A stretch of 9,266 nt of DNA. Source: Candidatus Omnitrophota bacterium (GTDB taxonomy: Bacteria; Omnitrophota; Gorgyraeia; 2-02-FULL-51-18). Below the pieces are notes generated by a model. The model did not search any database and was not told the DNA's origin. It saw only the letters and a list, made by a program, of their open reading frames with translations. Where the stretch lies: positions 1 through 9,266 of the forward strand of contig JAHFFL010000028.1 in NCBI GenBank assembly GCA_023247955.1, read 5' to 3'. Below, piece after piece: positions 6,478 to 9,266 of this stretch; the first letter of the stretch is position 1; each line of letters starts with the position of its first letter. The position numbers were made by a program, and so were the translations under genes.

Positions 6478-7012
6478 AAATGGAATCATCATCAAGCTGA
6501 ACAACGAACGGTACGAGATCCTTGAGTACCAGCTCGTGAAGATGCAGCAGCGCCAGCCGATTGTCAGCACGAAGCTTAAGAATATCAAAACCGGAAACGT
6601 GTTGGAGCAGAAATTCCGCTCGGGGGACAAATTTGAGGAGGTCTATCTCGAAGAAAAACCCATTCAGTACCTGTACCATGAGGGCAGCCGTTATTATTTC
6701 ATGGATTCCGAGGCGTATCATGAGGTGGTGGTGAGCGCCGAGCTTTTGGGGAACAAGGTGAGTTTTTTGAAAGACAATTCGGAAGCGACCGGTCAATACT
6801 GCGGCGAAGAGCTTATTTCCGTGGAACTGCCGTCCTCCGTAATCCTTGAGGTGACCGAGACGGAGCCCGGCGTTCGCGGCGACACCGCCAAAAGCGGGAC
6901 CAAACCCGCCAAGGTCGAAACGGGCGTGGCGATTAAGGTGCCTCTGTTTGTGAACAGCGGGGACAAGATTCGGGTGGACACCCGGACGGGTCTTTACGTG
7001 GAGAGGGTTTAA
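6455..7012 (+). CDS. efp: Elongation factor P with non-canonical modification loop
   Basis: EF-P binds between the P and E sites of the ribosome and rescues stalling on polyproline stretches. The 185-residue length and three-barrel layout are normal: KOW-like domain I (1-64, ending at SGDKFEEV), then two OB domains, with QYLYHEGSRYYFMDSEAYHE in the second and GDTAKSGTKPAKVETG and VPLFVNSGDKIRVDTRTG in the third. The odd part is the tip of domain I. Most EF-Ps read V-K-P-G-K/R-G-x-A there, where the Lys or Arg is modified by EpmA/B or EarP. This one reads V28-K-M-Q-Q-R-Q-P35, so Q32 sits at the modified position with R33 next to it. It may be unmodified, or modified differently. No EpmA, EpmB or EarP gene is in the window. 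The gene overlaps the peptidase gene by 23 bases. Confidence 0.95.
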   Translation: MISTSQFKNGIIIKLNNERYEILEYQLVKMQQRQPIVSTKLKNIKTGNVLEQKFRSGDKFEEVYLEEKPIQYLYHEGSRYYFMDSEAYHEVVVSAELLGNKVSFLKDNSEATGQYCGEELISVELPSSVILEVTETEPGVRGDTAKSGTKPAKVETGVAIKVPLFVNSGDKIRVDTRTGLYVERV

Positions 7013-7036
7013 CGATGCGGCTAGCGGAGGTTTAAC
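7006..7036 (+). repeat. Short direct repeat GGTTTAAC flanking a six-codon mini-ORF between efp and accB
   Basis: GGTTTAAC occurs at 7006-7013, across the efp stop, and again at 7029-7036, before accB. Each copy follows a purine-rich Shine-Dalgarno-like run (GAGAGGG, GCGGAGG) and is followed within about three bases by a start codon: ATG at 7015 and GTG at 7040. The first start opens a six-codon frame, MRLAEV, ending with TAA at 7033-7035. This looks like a small duplication of an initiation region. It could be a coupling peptide or a neutral relic. Confidence 0.4.
7026..7030 (+). promoter_or_regulatory. Ribosome binding site for the GTG start of accB
   Basis: GGAGG lies 9 bases before GTG at 7040, which begins the typical BCCP start [12 protein letters not shown]. 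The site sits inside the six-codon mini-ORF at 7015-7035, so any translation of that frame would affect access to it. Confidence 0.8.
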
Positions 7037-7039
7037 CGA

Positions 7040-7492
7040 GTGAATATCAAAGAAATCAAAGAGATGATACAGCTCATGAACGAAAACGGGCTCACGGAAT
7101 TGGAGTTGGAGAAAGAGGGCCTCAGGATTTGTTTGAAGAAAAGCCCTTTGGGCGTTATTGAACAGGTTTCCCAAGAATCACGGCCGGGGAATGGCTCCTC
7201 CAAAATGCAAGAAACCCAGGACGCCAAAGAGGCCTCCAAGGGGCCCGGCTTGCCACCGCGCACCGTGATTCGCTCGCCGATGGTCGGCACTTTTTATGCG
7301 TCCCCCGCTCCGGATGCCCCGCCGTTTGTGCAGGTGGGTTCTCAGGTGGAGGTGGGGCAAGTGGTCTGCATCATCGAAGCCATGAAGTTGATGAACGAAA
7401 TCAAATCCGAAGCACGCGGGAAGGTAGTGACGATCAATATCAATAGCGGCGACCCGGTGGAATTCAACCAGCCCCTCTTTTTGCTGGAATGA
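7040..7492 (+). CDS. accB: Biotin carboxyl carrier protein of acetyl-CoA carboxylase
   Basis: AccB carries the carboxylated biotin between biotin carboxylase and carboxyltransferase in the first committed step of fatty acid synthesis. The 150-residue protein has the usual three parts. An N-terminal helical region (1-35: [20 protein letters not shown]) contacts biotin carboxylase. A flexible linker follows (about 40-73, rich in Ser, Gly, Lys, Gln and Pro). The biotinyl domain starts at [14 protein letters not shown] (78-91), contains the thumb characteristic of AccB, and carries [11 protein letters not shown] with biotinylated K116. It ends with [14 protein letters not shown]. The accC gene follows after 45 bases, the usual pairing. 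The carboxyltransferase genes accA and accD are not in the window. Confidence 0.96.
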   Translation: MNIKEIKEMIQLMNENGLTELELEKEGLRICLKKSPLGVIEQVSQESRPGNGSSKMQETQDAKEASKGPGLPPRTVIRSPMVGTFYASPAPDAPPFVQVGSQVEVGQVVCIIEAMKLMNEIKSEARGKVVTININSGDPVEFNQPLFLLE

Positions 7493-7537
7493 CAACCTTA
7501 CTGAGCTTTCACTAAAACTCCAGCGGAATAATTTCAA

Positions 7538-8932
7538 ATGTTTTCAAAAATTTTAGTTGCTAACCGTGGAGAAATCGCACTCCGCATTACTCGCGCCTGC
7601 AAAGAAATGGGTGTGCGCACTGTCGCAATTTATTCGGAGGCGGATGCCGAGTCCCCGCATGTGCATTTGGCGGATGAGGCAATCTGTATCGGCAAGGCGC
7701 CTTCGGCCCAAAGCTATTTGAATATTCCGGCGATTATCAGTGCTGCCGAAATCACCGACGTGGACGCGATACACCCCGGCTACGGTTTTTTGGCGGAAAA
7801 CGCTCATTTCGCGGAGATCTGCGGGTCTTGCCAAATCAAGTTTATCGGGCCTAGCCCCCAAGCTATCCGCGTGATGGGGGATAAGATGGCGGCCCGCGAA
7901 GCGGTGAGGAAATGCGGGGTGCCGATTGTGGCTGGCGGCCAGGAGGCTATCAAAGATAAAGAAGAAGCGCTGCGCGTCGCCAAGAAGATCAAGTATCCGG
8001 TGATTATCAAAGCGGCGGCGGGCGGCGGCGGGCGCGGCATGCGTGTTTGCCACAATGAGGTGCGGCTGGTGAGCGCGTTGATGACCGCCCAGCATGAAGC
8101 GGAATCCGCGTTCGGCAATTCCGCGGTGTATATCGAAAAATACCTGGAAAAACCGAAGCATATCGAGTTTCAGATCCTTGCGGATTCGTACGGGCATATC
8201 ACGCATCTTTATGAACGTGACTGCACGATACAGAGGCGGCATCAGAAACTACTCGAAGAAGCCCCGTCTCCCTCGGTGGATTGGAAACTCCGCAAAAAAA
8301 TGGGGGAGGTGGCGATCAAGGCGGCTAAGGCCGTAAACTACGTGAACGCGGGGACTATCGAATTTTTGCTGGATACCGACGGGAAGTTTTATTTCATTGA
8401 GATGAATACGCGGGTACAGGTCGAGCACGGAATTACGGAGCTGGTGACCGGCATCGACATCGTGAAAGAGCAGATACGAATCGCGGCCGGCGAGAAACTC
8501 TCCATCCGCAAGCAGGACAAGATCCCGCTCAAGGGCCACGCGATGGAGTGCCGTATCAACGCCGAAGACCCGGCGAACGATTTTACGCCTTGCCCCGGTA
8601 AAATTGAGAGGTACAATGCCCCTGGCGGTCCAGGCGTGCGTCTTGACAGCCATGTGTATGCGGGTTATACGGTGTCTCCGCATTACGATTCGATGATCGG
8701 GAAGCTTATGACGTTTGGACGCAACCGCGGCGAGGCGATAGGGATCATGCAGCGGGCGCTTGAGGAATTCATCATTGAACCGATCAAGACGACGGTCCCG
8801 ATCCATAAAGAAATCTTGAAAAGTCCGATCTTTCGGCGAGCGCAGATGACCACGGATTTTATTCCACGGATTTTAGGGGAATGGTCGGACAAAAATGCCG
8901 ACGAATCCAAGATCGCGGCGCTTAAGAAATAA
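7538..8932 (+). CDS. accC: Biotin carboxylase subunit of acetyl-CoA carboxylase
   Basis: AccC uses ATP and bicarbonate to carboxylate the biotin on AccB. At 464 residues it is close to the usual 445-455, with a short extra C-terminal tail. Domains: biotin-carboxylase N-terminal (1-112: KILVANRGEIALRI, HPGYGFLAEN), ATP-grasp (about 115-320: GDK with K116, IIKAAAGGGGRGMR with K158 and the glycine-rich loop, H208, K237, E275, then FIEMNTRVQVEH with E288, N290, R292 and E296), and the C-terminal domain (about 333-446: GHAMECRINAEDP, YDSMIGKL). All these match catalytic residues of E. coli AccC. One oddity: the usual VEHPVTE reads VEHGITE. The ATG has no good Shine-Dalgarno; the 45-base gap after accB shows no convincing promoter or terminator. 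It is probably in the accB transcript. Confidence 0.96.
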   Translation: MFSKILVANRGEIALRITRACKEMGVRTVAIYSEADAESPHVHLADEAICIGKAPSAQSYLNIPAIISAAEITDVDAIHPGYGFLAENAHFAEICGSCQIKFIGPSPQAIRVMGDKMAAREAVRKCGVPIVAGGQEAIKDKEEALRVAKKIKYPVIIKAAAGGGGRGMRVCHNEVRLVSALMTAQHEAESAFGNSAVYIEKYLEKPKHIEFQILADSYGHITHLYERDCTIQRRHQKLLEEAPSPSVDWKLRKKMGEVAIKAAKAVNYVNAGTIEFLLDTDGKFYFIEMNTRVQVEHGITELVTGIDIVKEQIRIAAGEKLSIRKQDKIPLKGHAMECRINAEDPANDFTPCPGKIERYNAPGGPGVRLDSHVYAGYTVSPHYDSMIGKLMTFGRNRGEAIGIMQRALEEFIIEPIKTTVPIHKEILKSPIFRRAQMTTDFIPRILGEWSDKNADESKIAALKK

Positions 8933-8953
8933 ATTATTCTAAAGGGCTATCAG

Positions 8954-8959
8954 AAGGAG
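8954..8959 (+). promoter_or_regulatory. Ribosome binding site for the phosphofructokinase gene
   Basis: AAGGAG lies 6 bases before the ATG at 8966, a near-ideal Shine-Dalgarno. No terminator or promoter is evident in the 33 bases after accC, so the gene may continue the same transcript. Confidence 0.8.
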
Positions 8960-8965
8960 ACGCGC

Positions 8966-9266
8966 ATGAAAATCGGTGTATTGACGGGAGGCGGTGACTG
9001 TCCGGGGCTCAATCCGGTCATCCGTGCCGTTGTGAAGACTTCTTATCGGGAAGGCATTGAAGTGATTGGCATCCAAAACGGATGGAAGGGGCTGGTGGAT
9101 AACCACACCAAGCCGATGGATCTTTCTTCGGTATCGGGCATTCTGCATCGCGGCGGGACTGTGCTGGGCACCAGTCGCACCAATCCCTACAAAGACCCCG
9201 CGGCGCTTGAGAAACTTAGGAATAATTTTAAAAAAATCGGCATTGACGCGCTTGTCGCGATAGGCG
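8966..9266 (+). CDS. 6-phosphofructokinase, 3'-truncated by window edge
   Basis: The first 100 residues of a PfkA-superfamily enzyme that phosphorylates fructose 6-phosphate. The N-terminal nucleotide-binding loop reads GVLTGGGDCPGLNPVIRAVV (4-23), followed by GIQNGWKGLV (35-44), the typical GILHRGGTVLGTSRTNPYK (58-76) and the strand IDALVAIG. The loop is GGGDCPGLN rather than the GGDAPGMN of E. coli PfkA, a form known from the mixed-substrate clade that includes many PPi-dependent as well as ATP-dependent enzymes. The residue that best separates ATP from PPi users, near position 104, and the catalytic TIDND motif lie past the window, so the phosphate donor cannot be assigned. Strong ribosome binding site; ATG start. 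Confidence 0.95.
   Translation, partial: MKIGVLTGGGDCPGLNPVIRAVVKTSYREGIEVIGIQNGWKGLVDNHTKPMDLSSVSGILHRGGTVLGTSRTNPYKDPAALEKLRNNFKKIGIDALVAIG

Noticed and set aside
6425..7174. Minus-strand open frame of 249 codons
   Set aside because: It spans opposite the peptidase end, efp and the accB start, with a His- and Leu-rich translation typical of antisense shadows.
7493..7537. Possible promoter or terminator between accB and accC
   Set aside because: AATAAT at 7527-7532 is too close to the ATG and has no suitable -35, and no hairpin with a T-run is present.
8009..8037. GGC/GCG-rich near-tandem repeat
   Set aside because: It encodes the Ala/Gly-rich ATP-grasp loop AAAGGGGRG of AccC, a functional motif and not a repeat element.
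7553..8242. Minus-strand open frame of 229 codons
   Set aside because: It is entirely opposite accC, which has full-length family support.

Overview
The window is a tightly packed stretch of bacterial chromosome. All ten genes lie on the + strand, gaps are at most 45 bases, and several ends overlap. Seven genes belong to well-known core families: Fmt, AroQ, an M24 Xaa-Pro peptidase, EF-P, AccB, AccC and phosphofructokinase. There are no phage, transposon, CRISPR or RNA genes. Base composition looks moderately GC-rich and even throughout. Half of the ten genes use GTG or TTG starts. The order aroQ-pepQ/pepP-efp-accB-accC is widespread in bacteria. Together with a tandem GalT-like pair and a UPF0104-type membrane protein, it suggests an uncultivated Gram-negative-type lineage such as Omnitrophota or a neighbour, but that placement is only a weak inference from gene content.

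Layout. Bases 2-571 hold the 3' two thirds of fmt. A promoter overlapping its stop codon drives a second unit (602-3949): an unrecognised 440-residue protein with a C-terminal CBS-like segment, then two tandem GalT-type nucleotidylyltransferases. The first GalT has lost the catalytic histidine (HSRSQ in place of HPHSQ) and one metal-site histidine (HWY in place of HWH). The second keeps every key residue. A second, very similar promoter (3955-3982) starts a third unit: a UPF0104/LPG-synthase-type membrane protein, aroQ, an M24 peptidase and efp, then accB and accC. The fragment ends in the first 100 codons of a phosphofructokinase gene with its own strong ribosome binding site.

How the genes fit together. 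AroQ serves the shikimate pathway. AccB and AccC form the biotin half of acetyl-CoA carboxylase; the carboxyltransferase genes are not here. The M24 peptidase and EF-P share a 23-base overlap. The GalT pair and the PFK point to sugar-phosphate metabolism.

Most notable: (1) the tandem GalT pair, with a probable catalytically dead partner beside an intact one, downstream of an orphan CBS protein; (2) two near-identical extended -10 promoters (TGnTATAATC) only 9-10 bases before an ATG with no Shine-Dalgarno, implying leaderless transcripts for the first gene of each unit; (3) an EF-P whose modification loop lacks the usual PGKG. I do not see a complete, clearly new multi-gene system; the CBS-GalT-GalT unit is the closest candidate.
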